Shown here one piece after another: positions 17,107 through 26,603 of a DNA stretch of 64,000 nucleotides. The DNA comes from Streptomyces alboniger (lineage in GTDB: Bacteria > Actinomycetota > Actinomycetes > Streptomycetales > Streptomycetaceae): positions 4,154,001-4,218,000 of the forward strand of contig NZ_CP023695.1 in the NCBI RefSeq assembly GCF_008704395.1. The letters are read 5' to 3'. A program made the translations under genes and the position numbers. The notes under the pieces are model-generated. The model was not told the DNA's origin and ran no database searches. It saw nothing but the letters and a program-made list of their open reading frames with translations. The number at the start of each line of letters is the position of its first letter. The stretch's first letter is position 1.

Positions 17107-18390
17107 GTGCCCGCACTTGTGCTGCTCGGTGCTCAGTGGGGTGACGAAGGCAAGGGAAAGGCCACCGACCTGCTCGGTGGCTCGGTGGACTATGTAGTGC
17201 GCTACCAGGGCGGCAACAACGCCGGCCACACGGTTGTCGTAGGCGACCAGAAGTACGCGCTGCACCTCCTCCCTTCCGGGATTCTCTCCCCGGACTGTGT
17301 CCCGGTCATCGGCAACGGAGTCGTCGTCGACCCGTCGGTCCTGCTCTCCGAGCTGAGCGGTCTGAACGAGCGCGGCGTCGACACGTCGAAGCTGCTGATC
17401 AGCGGTAACGCGCACATCATCACGCCGTACAACGTGACCGTCGACAAGGTGACGGAACGCTTCCTCGGCAAGAGGAAGATCGGCACGACCGGGCGCGGTA
17501 TCGGCCCGACGTACGCCGACAAGATCAACCGCACCGGCATCCGCGTGCAGGACCTCTACGACGAGTCGATCCTCCAGCAGAAGGTCGAAGCGGCGCTGGA
17601 GATCAAGAACCAGCTGCTCACCAAGCTCTACAACCGCCGCGCGATCGAGGCGGAGCAGATCGTGGAGCAGCTCCTGGAGCACGGCGAGAACATCAAGCAG
17701 TACGTCGCCGACACCACCCTGATCCTCAACAACGCGCTCGACGAGGACAAGGTCGTCCTCTTCGAGGGCGGCCAGGGCACGCTCCTGGACGTGGACCACG
17801 GCACGTACCCCTTCGTCACCTCCTCGAACCCGACCGCGGGCGGCGCCTGCACGGGTACGGGCGTGGGCCCGACGAAGATCAGCCGGGTCATCGGCATCCT
17901 CAAGGCGTACACGACCCGTGTCGGCGCGGGCCCGTTCCCGACGGAGCTGTTCGACCAGGACGGCGAGGACCTGCGCCGCATCGGCGGCGAGCGCGGTGTC
18001 ACCACCGGCCGTGACCGCCGCTGTGGCTGGTTCGACGCCCCGATCGCCCGTTACGCCACCCGCGTGAACGGCCTGACGGACTTCTTCCTCACCAAGCTCG
18101 ACGTCCTCACCGGCTGGGAGCAGATCCCCGTCTGTGTCGCGTACGAGATCGACGGCAAGCGCGTCGAGGAACTGCCGTACAGCCAGACCGACTTCCACCA
18201 CGCGAAGCCGGTCTACGAAATGCTGCCGGGCTGGTCCGAGGACATCACCAAGGCCCAGACCTTCTCCGACCTGCCGAAGAACGCGCAGGGTTACGTGAAG
18301 GCCCTGGAGGAGATGTCCGGCGCCCCGATCTCCGCGATCGGCGTGGGTCCGGGCCGCACGGAGACGATCGAGATCAACTCGTTCGTCTGA
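17107..18390 (+). CDS. purA: adenylosuccinate synthetase
   Basis: A 427-residue GTP-dependent enzyme that joins IMP and aspartate to make adenylosuccinate, the committed step to AMP. The N-terminal P-loop GDEGKGK with catalytic Asp is at residues 12-18, and [34 protein letters not shown] and a C-terminal GPGRTETI block are all present. It starts with GTG after a GGAAGGGG ribosome site, and an efficient terminator follows. Confidence 0.97.
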   Translation: MPALVLLGAQWGDEGKGKATDLLGGSVDYVVRYQGGNNAGHTVVVGDQKYALHLLPSGILSPDCVPVIGNGVVVDPSVLLSELSGLNERGVDTSKLLISGNAHIITPYNVTVDKVTERFLGKRKIGTTGRGIGPTYADKINRTGIRVQDLYDESILQQKVEAALEIKNQLLTKLYNRRAIEAEQIVEQLLEHGENIKQYVADTTLILNNALDEDKVVLFEGGQGTLLDVDHGTYPFVTSSNPTAGGACTGTGVGPTKISRVIGILKAYTTRVGAGPFPTELFDQDGEDLRRIGGERGVTTGRDRRCGWFDAPIARYATRVNGLTDFFLTKLDVLTGWEQIPVCVAYEIDGKRVEELPYSQTDFHHAKPVYEMLPGWSEDITKAQTFSDLPKNAQGYVKALEEMSGAPISAIGVGPGRTETIEINSFV

Positions 18391-18449
18391 GCCGTTCACC
18401 CGGGCCGGTTCGGCCGAGTCGGCTCGGCAATTCGCAAAAGTTCAAAAAG

Positions 18450-18489
18450 CAAGCGCCTTCGACCCGTTCGCGCCGGTCGAAGGCGCTTG
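18450..18489 (+). terminator. terminator after purA
   Basis: A perfect 15-bp stem (18450-18464 with 18475-18489) and 10-base loop, followed by TCCTTTCC, lie 60 bases after purA. Confidence 0.8.
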
Positions 18490-18555
18490 TCCTTTCCGTT
18501 CACAACTTCCCCCCAGGCGTGGATACTTGCTGCCACTCTTCGGGGGAGGGGTGGC

Positions 18556-21348
18556 ATGGGTTTCCCGAACGCCGCGGGGGCGACGGACTTCCTGCGGGCA
18601 TTTCGCGCGGTGGTTTACCCGAGCGACTGGAAGTCACTGAACGAGAAGGCGTTTCCGCCGGTCCTGCTGCGCACGGGCGGTGAGGGAGAGCGGGCGGCGC
18701 AGCGGTCGGCCCGGGTCCTCGACGCACTGGAGAACTCGCTGAGACTGCCGGACTGCCGTGCGGTCCCCTACGCCAGGCCGCAGCGCCCACCGTCCGCGAC
18801 ACCGGGCTCGGCGCTGCTGACGCTCCGCGTCGGCGCCGAACTGCCCCGGGACCCGCTCAAGCGCACGGGCAGGCTGAAGCTGCGCGACTTCAATCTCGTC
18901 GCGGAGCTGGTGGAGGGGGCCAGGAGGCTCGCCGAGCAGGACCGCGCGGCGCTGTCGGACCAGGAGTTACAGGACCGGCTGGTCGGCCGGGCGCTGCGGG
19001 ACGACCTGTACGCGCTGCGGGCCCAGGATCCCGACGGCGTGCCGAACACCCTCGCGCAGCCGCCGCCCGAGGGCATGAATGTCGTCCTCGCCCTGATCCT
19101 GCGGGTGCTGGCGCGGCCCCTCTTCTACCGGCTGCCCCGGCGCCTGTGGGCGTGGCGGTGGAAGCGGCGGCTCCTCACGTCATGCCGGTACGGCTGGTAC
19201 CGCAAGTGGCTGAACCTCGCGCACACCCACGGGTCGTTCTTCGACCGGGTCTCCGAAGTCCTGACGGCCCAGTCGACGGCGTTGCGAGGCAATGAACAGG
19301 ACCGGCAGAACGCGCTGCTGGAGATGGAGAAGTTGCTGCTGCGCGCCCTGATGGCGGACCTCCACCGGGCGCGTTCCGGCCGGTGGGGGCCGTGGAAGCG
19401 GCGCCGCAGGACGCGCCGGGTCATCCTGCTCGATCTGCCGGCGGCCTCGACGCCCGGCGGCCAGGACGCCGTGCGGTTCCTCCAGGCGTACCGCAGTGTG
19501 TGCCGCGCGCCCGGCGCTTCCTCGCTGTGTCTGATCGGTGCGGGGCTGCCCGACGGCTATCCGGAGGTCGCCGGGCAGCGCTGGCACCTGGAGCAGACCG
19601 AGGGGCTCGCGGCCGTGGCGCAGTACTTGCGCGCGTCGGCGCCGTGGGAGGAGCGGGACGGCGATCCGAGACTGCTGCAACCCGCTCTGGACGACGACGC
19701 CTTCAGGGGGGTCGGCCTGGCGGTCGCCCCGCTGCATCCGGCGGTGCCGCCGATCGGCCCCCGCACGGAGAGCGCGCTGGCGGTCGCTCTCGCGCTGCTG
19801 CTCGCGGCGGTGCCCATCCCGTTCCTGCCGCTGTCCCCGCAGGATTCCTCTCCGGACACGCACTGCCTGGACGGAAGCGTCGCGGACGACGCCATCGAGC
19901 CGGAGCCGCTGCGCAACGTCGCACTTGAGCGGGGCGGACTGCGCAAGGAGAACGACAAGGCCGCGTACGACGCCGTGGTCCGGCAGATCGAGGGCCTGAA
20001 GAACAAGCAGTCGAACAACGAGCGGGCACGGGCCGCCGAGAAGGACGGCTTCACCGTGCGCAAGGTCGTCTACCTGGGTTCCTCGGTGAGCGCCGACCCC
20101 GGGCGGGGTGAGTTCAACGGCGCCGTCGCCGAACTGCGCGGGGTCTGGCTGGCCCAGACGCGGCTGAACGGCGAGGCCGCGCAGGACCCCCAGAAGGAGA
20201 AGGTGCAGCTGGTCGTCGATGTCCGGGACACCGGCAAGGACTTCGAGAACGCGGCGAAGGAGGCGGCCGAGGTGGTCGCCGAGGCCCGCAAGAACGCCAA
20301 GCACCACGACCACCGGACCATCGTCGGCGTGGTCGGGTTCGCCGAGAGCCGCGACCGTACCCAGAGCGCCGCCCGGATCCTCAACGAGGGCAAGGTGCCC
20401 GTGCTGAGTACGACGGCCACCGCCGACGCGATGCAGGAGGCGGGCCCGTACTACCGTCCGCTGGCGCCCAGCAACGAACGGGAGAGCCGGATCGCGGCGC
20501 AGTTCGCGCGCAGCGGCAGCGTCGTCGAGGAGACGGACGACGCCAAGAAGACGACCGGTTACTGCGAGACCGCGAAGCAGGCGGTCGTGGTGAAGGACCC
20601 CCGGGACCTCTACAGCGACGAGATCGGGTCGAAGTTCGTCAAACACTTCACCGGGGAGACCCACACGATCGAGTACCCGGGTGGCGCCGCCAACGGCATG
20701 GACACCGCCAAGCGGATCTGCGCGTTCCGCAAGGAGGAGCGGCGCACGGTCGTGTACTGGGCCTCACGCGTGGAGAGCTTCAACACGTTCCTCGACAACT
20801 TCAACAACACCGGCTGCGCGTACCAGACCCTGACGGTCATCGGCGGCAACGAACTCACCAACGCGGCGATGGCGGGCGAGTACAACTTCGCCCACGACTG
20901 GCTGCGGCTCTACCACACCGCGCACATCCTGCCCGTGGGGCACGAGGAGATGAACGGGGAGGCGCGGCGCTTCGCCGCCAACTACTCGTACTACGCCGGG
21001 GACAAGGACCCCTGGCTCAGCGACGGGCACGGCCCGCTGGGCTTCGACGCCCTGCGGGTCCTTGGCAGGGCCGCCGACGACGCGAACGCCAGCGTCAGGA
21101 ACGAGGTGACGGCATCGGCCGTCAAGTCGAAACTGGACAACGAGCTGCGTCTCGAAGGGGCCAGCGGCGCGATCCACTACCGCGAGGGCAACGTGGGCTC
21201 GAAGCCGCCGGTCGACAAGGGTTTCGTCATCGAGAGGTACACGAAGAACGGCCCGAGCCTGGTGCTGCACTGCGGCTCCTTCAGCCTGAACAGACCCAGC
21301 GTCAAGACGTGGGGGCCGAACGATCTCTCCTGCCCCAAGGACCAGTAG
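18556..21348 (+). CDS. large membrane-tethered protein with extracytoplasmic type I periplasmic-binding domain
   Basis: A 930-residue protein I cannot place in a named family. Residues 1-400 appear cytoplasmic, with many basic helices. A strand like RRVILLDLPAAS resembles a Walker B strand, but no P-loop is visible. One strong hydrophobic segment lies near 408-430 (LAVALALLLAAVPIPFLPL). From ~500 onward the sequence follows a leucine/branched-chain amino acid receptor fold: VVYLGSSVSAD, IVGVVGFAESRDRT, VPVLSTTATAD, YYRPLAPSN, KQAVVVKD. The ATG follows a GGGGAGGGG ribosome site. The layout suggests a one-protein sensor that reads an outside ligand and signals to its large N-terminal domain. 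No transporter genes adjoin. Confidence 0.6.
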   Translation: MGFPNAAGATDFLRAFRAVVYPSDWKSLNEKAFPPVLLRTGGEGERAAQRSARVLDALENSLRLPDCRAVPYARPQRPPSATPGSALLTLRVGAELPRDPLKRTGRLKLRDFNLVAELVEGARRLAEQDRAALSDQELQDRLVGRALRDDLYALRAQDPDGVPNTLAQPPPEGMNVVLALILRVLARPLFYRLPRRLWAWRWKRRLLTSCRYGWYRKWLNLAHTHGSFFDRVSEVLTAQSTALRGNEQDRQNALLEMEKLLLRALMADLHRARSGRWGPWKRRRRTRRVILLDLPAASTPGGQDAVRFLQAYRSVCRAPGASSLCLIGAGLPDGYPEVAGQRWHLEQTEGLAAVAQYLRASAPWEERDGDPRLLQPALDDDAFRGVGLAVAPLHPAVPPIGPRTESALAVALALLLAAVPIPFLPLSPQDSSPDTHCLDGSVADDAIEPEPLRNVALERGGLRKENDKAAYDAVVRQIEGLKNKQSNNERARAAEKDGFTVRKVVYLGSSVSADPGRGEFNGAVAELRGVWLAQTRLNGEAAQDPQKEKVQLVVDVRDTGKDFENAAKEAAEVVAEARKNAKHHDHRTIVGVVGFAESRDRTQSAARILNEGKVPVLSTTATADAMQEAGPYYRPLAPSNERESRIAAQFARSGSVVEETDDAKKTTGYCETAKQAVVVKDPRDLYSDEIGSKFVKHFTGETHTIEYPGGAANGMDTAKRICAFRKEERRTVVYWASRVESFNTFLDNFNNTGCAYQTLTVIGGNELTNAAMAGEYNFAHDWLRLYHTAHILPVGHEEMNGEARRFAANYSYYAGDKDPWLSDGHGPLGFDALRVLGRAADDANASVRNEVTASAVKSKLDNELRLEGASGAIHYREGNVGSKPPVDKGFVIERYTKNGPSLVLHCGSFSLNRPSVKTWGPNDLSCPKDQ

Positions 21349-21363
21349 TGCGGCCGCGTACCA

Positions 21364-21870
21364 CTACGCGTCCTGGCGCCGACGCCGGTAGTACGCGTAC
21401 GTGAGCACCAGGAGCAGTGGCCCCCACAGATTCATCAGCCCGCTCACGGTCATCGCGAGGACGTCCCAGCCCTCGGCGTAGGGCCAGCCGCTCGGGCCCC
21501 GGGTGAGGGCCGTGACCAGCCAGGCGATGGCGAGCGCGGTGAAGAGCAGCCCGCCGAGGGCCGCCGGGACGATCACGGCGGCGGGCGGGATGCGGCGGCC
21601 GCCGATGCGGGGCACCCAGGAGGGGACGACCTCGCCCCAGCCGCGTACGAGCCCGAAGCTCAGCAGCGCGGCGATCTCCGAGAGCACGCTGAGCCCGAAG
21701 ACGTAGGGGATGTTGAACCACGCCGGGTCCAGGGTCTCCCCGCCCATCCCGTACCCGAAGGCGATGGGCAGCCGCCACACGCAGACCGGGAGCGCGACCA
21801 GGGGAATGGCGTGGGCGACCCGGACGGTCCAGGCGGGGGCGGGGGCGGCGTGCGCGGTTGCTGTGTTCAT
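21364..21870 (-). CDS. small integral membrane protein of unknown function
   Basis: A 168-residue protein with four predicted transmembrane helices (about 20-37, 50-75, 95-120 and 133-160), a GYGMGGETLDPAWFN loop and a basic C-terminus (YYRRRRQDA). Its stop is 15 bases from the stop of the large binding-protein gene (convergent). I do not recognise a functional motif; similar small proteins are common in Streptomyces. Confidence 0.7.
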   Translation of the reverse strand: MNTATAHAAPAPAWTVRVAHAIPLVALPVCVWRLPIAFGYGMGGETLDPAWFNIPYVFGLSVLSEIAALLSFGLVRGWGEVVPSWVPRIGGRRIPPAAVIVPAALGGLLFTALAIAWLVTALTRGPSGWPYAEGWDVLAMTVSGLMNLWGPLLLVLTYAYYRRRRQDA

Positions 21871-21934
21871 GCCTTCAGCCTCGCCGTGATCCCGGCGCGG
21901 TGGATCACCTCCGCGGCCGGTTCCCCTCCACCGC

Positions 21935-22085
21935 GCGGGGGAGGCCTGCTCGGCCCAGGAGAGGAACGCGGACCAGGCGTCCCGGCTCGTGGTCGAGGCC
22001 GAGAAGGATTCCGCCCTCAGGGTCTACGTACCCGCCCTGGCGCTCGCGGCCGCCGCCCGGTGCCGGCCAGGGCCCCGCGCCGCCG
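21935..22085 (+). pseudogene. possible remnant of a small plus-strand gene
   Basis: One frame reads coherently as protein (SAQERNADQASRLVVEAEKD, then ALRVYVPALALAAAARCRPG) but has no credible start, and it runs on in frame against the 3' end of the kinase gene. The segment looks like the middle of a small PIN-like or hypothetical protein whose ends are gone. Chance coding-like sequence in GC-rich DNA is possible. Confidence 0.25.
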
Positions 22086-22088
22086 CGC

Positions 22089-24113
22089 TCACCCGGTCCT
22101 GTCGTACGTCAACTCACCCGTACCGTCCGTGTTCGCGCGGCGCAGCTTGCCGTTGCCGAGGATCGTCACGACGCTGGCCTTGCCGGGCGTGCAGGCCGAC
22201 ATGGGCTCGCCGACCGTGATCTCGGTCGGGCCGATGTGCAGCCGTTCCTGGGAGGCGGACTCCAGCTTGCCCTCGAAGACGCAGCGGTAGGTGCCGCCGT
22301 CCTCGCCGGGGCCCTCGGCTATCAGGGACAGCGCGGTCTCACCGGTCTCGCCCTGCTGGAGGGTGAGCCGGCGCGTGTGGTGGCCGAACTTGTTGTCGAT
22401 GCCGCCGCTCCATGTGCCCAGGTACTTGTCCGGCACGGTGCCCTCCTCGTCGTCGGTGGAGGGGCTCGGGTCCGGACTCGTCGGGCCCGCGGACGGCGAG
22501 CTGCTGCCGGGAGTGCGCGGGGCGCTGCTCGCGGAGTTCTTGGAGTCGTCGCCCTTCTTCTCGCTGCCCTCGCCGTTCATGACGGCGTAGACGGTGCCGC
22601 CCGCTCCGATGGCCACTATCAACGCGACGGCGACGAGCGCGGCGGTCGAACGCCCGCTGCGGCGCGGCGGTTCGGGCGGCGGCGTGGGCAGGGGGGTGTA
22701 CATGCCGGGCCCGTACGGGGGAGTGGGGCCGTAGCCGGGCGGCGCCTGGTGGGGGTAGCCGTAGGCGGCGGGCTGGGGGTGCTGTTGCGGGTGCTGGGGA
22801 TAGCCGTACGAGGGGGCGCCGGGCGGCGGTGTGGGCGGCGGGGCCTGACCGGAGACCATGGTGGGGAGGTGGTCCAGAGGGGCGCCCCCGGGTGCGCCGG
22901 GGGGAGGCGGGGTGGGCCCGCCCCCGGAAGCGGCCGAGCCGGATGCGGCGGCGCCGGGAGCAGCCGCGCCCGCAGCTGCCGAGCCCGCGCCTGCGGCCTT
23001 CGCCCCGGGAGAGCCGGTCGAGGGGCTGCCTGCGGGGCCCGCGTCCGAGGGGCCCGCGTCTGAGGGGTCCGAGTCCGAGGAACCGTCGGCTCTCGCCCCG
23101 GCACCGCCCGCGCCACCGCCCTCGGCCGCCGAACCCTCGGCGGCGGCTCCAGCAGCTCCAGCGGCTCCAGCCGCGCCCGCGCCCGGCTCATCGGGATCCT
23201 CCGCGTCCAGCAACTGCACCGCGTGCCGCCCCAGCTGGGCGACCAGCGCGCCCGGCAGCCAGGGGTCGAGCGTGGTGCCCCCCGCGCTGAGGGTGTCCTG
23301 CGCCCCGGTCCGCTCCAGGACGTCGTCCAGGGAGGGCCGCGACGCCGGGTCCTTGCGCAGGCAGAGCGCGATCAGCTCGGCCAGGTTCTCCGGGAGCCCC
23401 TCCAGGTCGGGCTCCTCCTGCGCGATGCGGAACATCAGGGCGTGCACCCCGCTGTTGGCCGTACCGAAGGGCAGCGCGCCGGACGCCGCGTACGCCAGGA
23501 CGGAACCGAGGCAGAACACGTCGCACGCCGGGGTGATGCGGTCCCCGCGCACCTGCTCGGGTGCCATGAAGCCGGGCGAGCCGACGAGCGCGCCGGTGCG
23601 GGTGAGGCCGCCGTCGGTGACCGTCTCCAGCGCGCGGGCGATGCCGAAGTCGATGACGCGCGGGCCGTCGATCGTGACGAGCACGTTCGACGGCTTGAGG
23701 TCGCGGTGGACGATGCCCGCCGCGTGGATGTCCTTGAGGGCGTTGGCGAGCCCGGCCGCGAGGATGTTCACGGACCGCTCGGGCAGCGGCCCGTGGTCGC
23801 GCGAGACGACGGTCTGGAGCGAGGGCCCCGCCACGTACCCCGTGGCGACCCACGGAATCGCCGCCTCGGTGTCCGCGTCCAGGACGGGCGCCGTCCACGC
23901 GCCGCCGACCCGCCGCGCGGCCTGCACCTCCTGCCGGAAGCGGTTCCTGAACTCGTCCTGTTCCGCCAGCTCCTGGCGGACCAGTTTGACCGCGACCGTG
24001 CGCCCCCTGCCCGACCGAGCGAGATACACCTGTCCCATGCCGCCCGCGCCGAGCCGCGCCAGCAGCCGATACGCGCCGATCCGCTGTGGATCCCCGGGCC
24101 CGAGCTTTTCCAT
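22089..24113 (-). CDS. receptor-type Ser/Thr protein kinase (PASTA-less Pkn)
   Basis: A 674-residue kinase. Residues 13-275 are the Hanks-type domain: GAGGMGQVY glycine loop, K43 in VAVKLV, HRDLKPSN with catalytic D138, DFG at 155-157 and APEQ. A ~200-residue Pro/Ala/Gly-rich juxtamembrane linker follows, then a transmembrane helix near residues 488-511 (ALVAVALIVAIGAGG). A ~150-residue outside domain contains GTWSGGIDNKFG and two cysteines (YRCVF, SACTPG). The ATG at 24111-24113 follows a GGGGAGG site. It probably senses the cell surface and phosphorylates cytoplasmic targets. Confidence 0.9.
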   Translation of the reverse strand: MEKLGPGDPQRIGAYRLLARLGAGGMGQVYLARSGRGRTVAVKLVRQELAEQDEFRNRFRQEVQAARRVGGAWTAPVLDADTEAAIPWVATGYVAGPSLQTVVSRDHGPLPERSVNILAAGLANALKDIHAAGIVHRDLKPSNVLVTIDGPRVIDFGIARALETVTDGGLTRTGALVGSPGFMAPEQVRGDRITPACDVFCLGSVLAYAASGALPFGTANSGVHALMFRIAQEEPDLEGLPENLAELIALCLRKDPASRPSLDDVLERTGAQDTLSAGGTTLDPWLPGALVAQLGRHAVQLLDAEDPDEPGAGAAGAAGAAGAAAEGSAAEGGGAGGAGARADGSSDSDPSDAGPSDAGPAGSPSTGSPGAKAAGAGSAAAGAAAPGAAASGSAASGGGPTPPPPGAPGGAPLDHLPTMVSGQAPPPTPPPGAPSYGYPQHPQQHPQPAAYGYPHQAPPGYGPTPPYGPGMYTPLPTPPPEPPRRSGRSTAALVAVALIVAIGAGGTVYAVMNGEGSEKKGDDSKNSASSAPRTPGSSSPSAGPTSPDPSPSTDDEEGTVPDKYLGTWSGGIDNKFGHHTRRLTLQQGETGETALSLIAEGPGEDGGTYRCVFEGKLESASQERLHIGPTEITVGEPMSACTPGKASVVTILGNGKLRRANTDGTGELTYDRTG

Positions 24114-24193
24114 CGCGGCACCGACCTCCCCCGTGTGGTGTGCAACAGGGTGAGGATAGTGCGGAGCCAGGACAGCGGCGCCCACCCCGCCCT

Positions 24194-24700
24194 CTACGGT
24201 TCCGTAACGGGTTCCGCATCCGGGTCGGCCACCGCGTCCAGCGCCTCGGACAGGCGTTCCAAAGCCCTTACGGTATGGGCGAATTCGTCCTCGCCGAGCG
24301 CCGCCGCGAGCCATCCGGCGAGTTCCGCGTGGCCCGGATCGATCTTCGCCACGGCCGCCCTGCCCCGGTCCGTGGGGCGCAGCAGCTTGGCGCGGCGGTG
24401 CGCGGGGTTCGGCACGTACTCGGCGAGACCCTCGCGTACGAGGATGTCCGCCACGCGCTGCACGCTCTGCCGCGTGATGCCCATCGCGCGGGCGACCCCC
24501 GCCACCGGCAGCGGCTCGCGCAGCACGGCGCCGAGCACCTGCCACCAGGCGGCGGTCAGGCCCGCGGGCCTCGCCAGCTCCTCGGAGCGGACGAGGAACT
24601 GCCCGTTCAGCCGGAAGACGGTGAGCGCCGCCCGGCTGAGCAGGTCCTGCGGATCACGGCGTGCGGAGCCGGCCTGATCGTGGTGTGCGGAGTCGGTCAT
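24194..24700 (-). CDS. MarR-family transcriptional regulator
   Basis: A 168-residue winged-helix regulator. VAGVARAMGITRQSVQRVADIL forms the HTH (two helices, read here as one family pattern), followed by a wing with NPAHRRAKLLRPTDRGR. It begins 13 bases downstream of the DJ-1 gene in the same direction, so the two form an operon. Its likely target is the TGTCA-rich promoter ahead of that operon. Confidence 0.9.
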   Translation of the reverse strand: MTDSAHHDQAGSARRDPQDLLSRAALTVFRLNGQFLVRSEELARPAGLTAAWWQVLGAVLREPLPVAGVARAMGITRQSVQRVADILVREGLAEYVPNPAHRRAKLLRPTDRGRAAVAKIDPGHAELAGWLAAALGEDEFAHTVRALERLSEALDAVADPDAEPVTEP

Positions 24701-24713
24701 CGGCCCGTCCCGC

Positions 24714-25310
24714 TCACGAGTTCAGCGTCTCGTACGCCGCCGGGTCCGAGTCGTGGAAGAGGCGGTACCACGCGTCGAGCTTCTCGCCCTCGAAGACATC
24801 GCCGAGCCGCCCGAAGACCTCCCGCGCGAACGCGACCGGCTCGGTCGGGCCGGCCGTGATCAGGTCGCCGTCGGTGACCGCGTCCGTCTCGACGTACCGC
24901 TCGCCGCCCTTGTAGCCGGAGGCCGCCAGATACATCGCGGCGCCGCTGGTGTGCGCCCGGTCGTCGAGCAGCCCCTCGCGGGCGATCCCCGCCGTGGCCC
25001 CGCAGATCGCGCCGACCGGCACCCCCGCGTCGAGGAACGCGCGGGCCGTGCGGGCGAAGGGCGCGAGGTCGTCGCTCGTGTCCCACAGATCGGCGCCGGG
25101 CAGGATCAGCAACGAGCTGTCCTCGGGGCGCAGTTCGGCGAGTGACAGATCGGGCTGGACGCGCAGGCCGCCGATGGAGGTGACCGGGGCGGCCGAGGGG
25201 CCGACCGTGCGGATCTCGTAGCCGACGCGGGCGAGCCACGCCGTGGTGTGACCGGTCTCCCAGTCGGCGAAGGTGTCGTAGACGGCGAGGTGTACGGGCT
25301 TGCGGGACAT
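24714..25310 (-). CDS. DJ-1/PfpI family protein
   Basis: A 198-residue glutamine-amidotransferase-like protein. The nucleophile elbow AICGATAG gives C103, and E18 (DWETG) is the usual partner acid. There is no second domain. The start at 25308-25310 follows GGAGGCCCTG. Members include glyoxalase III-type, chaperone-like and isonitrile hydratase enzymes; which applies is unclear. Co-transcription with a MarR regulator suggests induction by a reactive small molecule. Confidence 0.85.
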   Translation of the reverse strand: MSRKPVHLAVYDTFADWETGHTTAWLARVGYEIRTVGPSAAPVTSIGGLRVQPDLSLAELRPEDSSLLILPGADLWDTSDDLAPFARTARAFLDAGVPVGAICGATAGIAREGLLDDRAHTSGAAMYLAASGYKGGERYVETDAVTDGDLITAGPTEPVAFAREVFGRLGDVFEGEKLDAWYRLFHDSDPAAYETLNS

Positions 25311-25385
25311 CAGGGCCTCCGTTGGCTGCGTGTCGGGCCGTTCTGCGTGCGACGTGCGTGCCGTGCTCTGTGTACGTAAGCATAC

Positions 25386-25409
25386 TGTCAAAATGACAAC
25401 ATGCTGTCA
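25386..25409. promoter_or_regulatory. TGTCA repeats in the DJ-1/MarR promoter
   Basis: TGTCA-AAA-TGACA (25386-25398) followed by another TGTCA (25405-25409) lies in an AT-rich patch about 75 bases before the DJ-1 start. On the minus strand it also contains TTGACA-like hexamers, so the operator probably overlaps the promoter. The likely binder is the operon's own MarR protein. Confidence 0.55.
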
Positions 25410-25493
25410 AGGGGGCCAACCTTGGCGCGCCGCCTTCACCCCACTGGGCGCTCCCCGCTTTCGTGGAGGCGGGGGTGGGCGGAGGTTGGGCGC

Positions 25494-25811
25494 ATGAACA
25501 CCACACTCAAAGCAGTCTTCGTCTCCGGCGTCCTGGCCGTCACCGCTCTCGGTGCGGCGGGCACGGCGGGCGCCTCGATCCAGGATCCGCTTCCCCCGGT
25601 TACTGAAAACGGCGCCGCGAGCCTCGCGGATGCGCCCCTCGGTACGACGCTCGGTGATCCGCTCGCCAATGGCCTGTCTAACGGGGTCGACCCCGGCGGA
25701 GCCACCAACGGAGTGTCCCCGCCCCCCAACGGCCTGCCCGCCGCCGCGGCCCTCCCCGACCTGTCCGACTCTGACGGCCTACCCGCCCTGCCCAACAATC
25801 TCGACGACTAA
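25494..25811 (+). CDS. small secreted Pro/Gly/Asn-rich protein
   Basis: A 105-residue protein with a clear Sec signal peptide (LKAVFVSGVLAVTALGAAGTAGA) likely cut after AGA. The mature part is short and low-complexity (PLPPVTENG, DPLANGLSNG, PNGLP, LPALPNNLDD), with no cysteines. GGAGG precedes the ATG, and a perfect hairpin follows the stop. Function unknown; probably extracellular or wall-associated. Confidence 0.7.
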   Translation: MNTTLKAVFVSGVLAVTALGAAGTAGASIQDPLPPVTENGAASLADAPLGTTLGDPLANGLSNGVDPGGATNGVSPPPNGLPAAAALPDLSDSDGLPALPNNLDD

Positions 25812-25840
25812 GCCCATCCGTAGGACCAAGCCGTCGCCCG

Positions 25841-25868
25841 CGATGGCCCCGCCCCGGCGGGGCCATCG
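25841..25868 (+). terminator. terminator after the small secreted protein gene
   Basis: Perfect 13-base arms (25841-25853 with 25856-25868) with a minimal loop lie 29 bases after the stop. Confidence 0.75.
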
Positions 25869-25946
25869 TCACGCCCGGCCCTCACCCGAGCAGGCTTAAC
25901 GCCCGGCAGAGGCGCCCTTAACCCGCCGCTCCCTAGCGTCCCGGCC

Positions 25947-26603
25947 ATGGACAGCACACTGAACCTCAGCGCCCTCGGTGCCCACCTGGGCCTCGACCTG
26001 GCCGCCGTCACGGTCCTGACCTTCGGCGTCTTCTATCCGCGGCACCGCAGGCGCGAGCTGGTCCCGGCGTATCTCGCCCTGAACGTCGCGCTGTTCGCCG
26101 TGGTCGCCGGGCTCGGGACCGTCGGCGGTGACGGTGGGCTCGCCCTCGGCTTCGGGCTCTTCGGGGTGCTCTCGATCGTGCGGCTGCGCTCCGACGCGCT
26201 CCAGCACCAGGAGGTCGCGTACTACTTCATCACCCTCGTGCTCGGCCTGCTCTGCGGACTTCCCGCGCTCAGCCTGCCGGTGGCGGCGCTGCTCTCCGGC
26301 GTGCTGCTCGTGGTGATGTACGGCGCCGACCACCCGCGGCTCTTCGCGCGCGACCGGCGCGCGGTCGTCACGCTCGACGCCGTGTACCGCGAGGAGGGCG
26401 CGCTCCGGGCCGAGCTGGCGCGGCGCCTCGGGGAGCCGCTGGGATGGACCGTCCAGGAGGTGGATTACGTACGCGACCTCACGGTCCTGGAAGTCCGCTT
26501 CCGCCAGCCGGAACCTTCGGTGCGGCGCGGGGAGTTGACGATACGACGACGCACGACCCGGTCCCGCACGATCGCCCCCAGCCACCCGAAGGAGACCGTG
26601 TGA
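25947..26603 (+). CDS. DUF4956 membrane protein
   Basis: A 218-residue protein with four hydrophobic segments in the first ~130 residues and a soluble C-terminal domain. FGLFGVLSIVRLRSDALQ and EVAYYFITLVLGL are typical DUF4956 blocks. It overlaps the VTC-domain gene by four bases. DUF4956 and VTC proteins recur as a pair, suggesting a membrane unit handling polyphosphate or a related polymer. Confidence 0.85.
   Translation: MDSTLNLSALGAHLGLDLAAVTVLTFGVFYPRHRRRELVPAYLALNVALFAVVAGLGTVGGDGGLALGFGLFGVLSIVRLRSDALQHQEVAYYFITLVLGLLCGLPALSLPVAALLSGVLLVVMYGADHPRLFARDRRAVVTLDAVYREEGALRAELARRLGEPLGWTVQEVDYVRDLTVLEVRFRQPEPSVRRGELTIRRRTTRSRTIAPSHPKETV

Noticed and set aside
24114..24545. N-terminal extension of the Ser/Thr kinase frame
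   Set aside because: It overlaps the MarR gene in another frame and reads as Arg/Gly-rich shadow; a good ribosome site precedes 24113.
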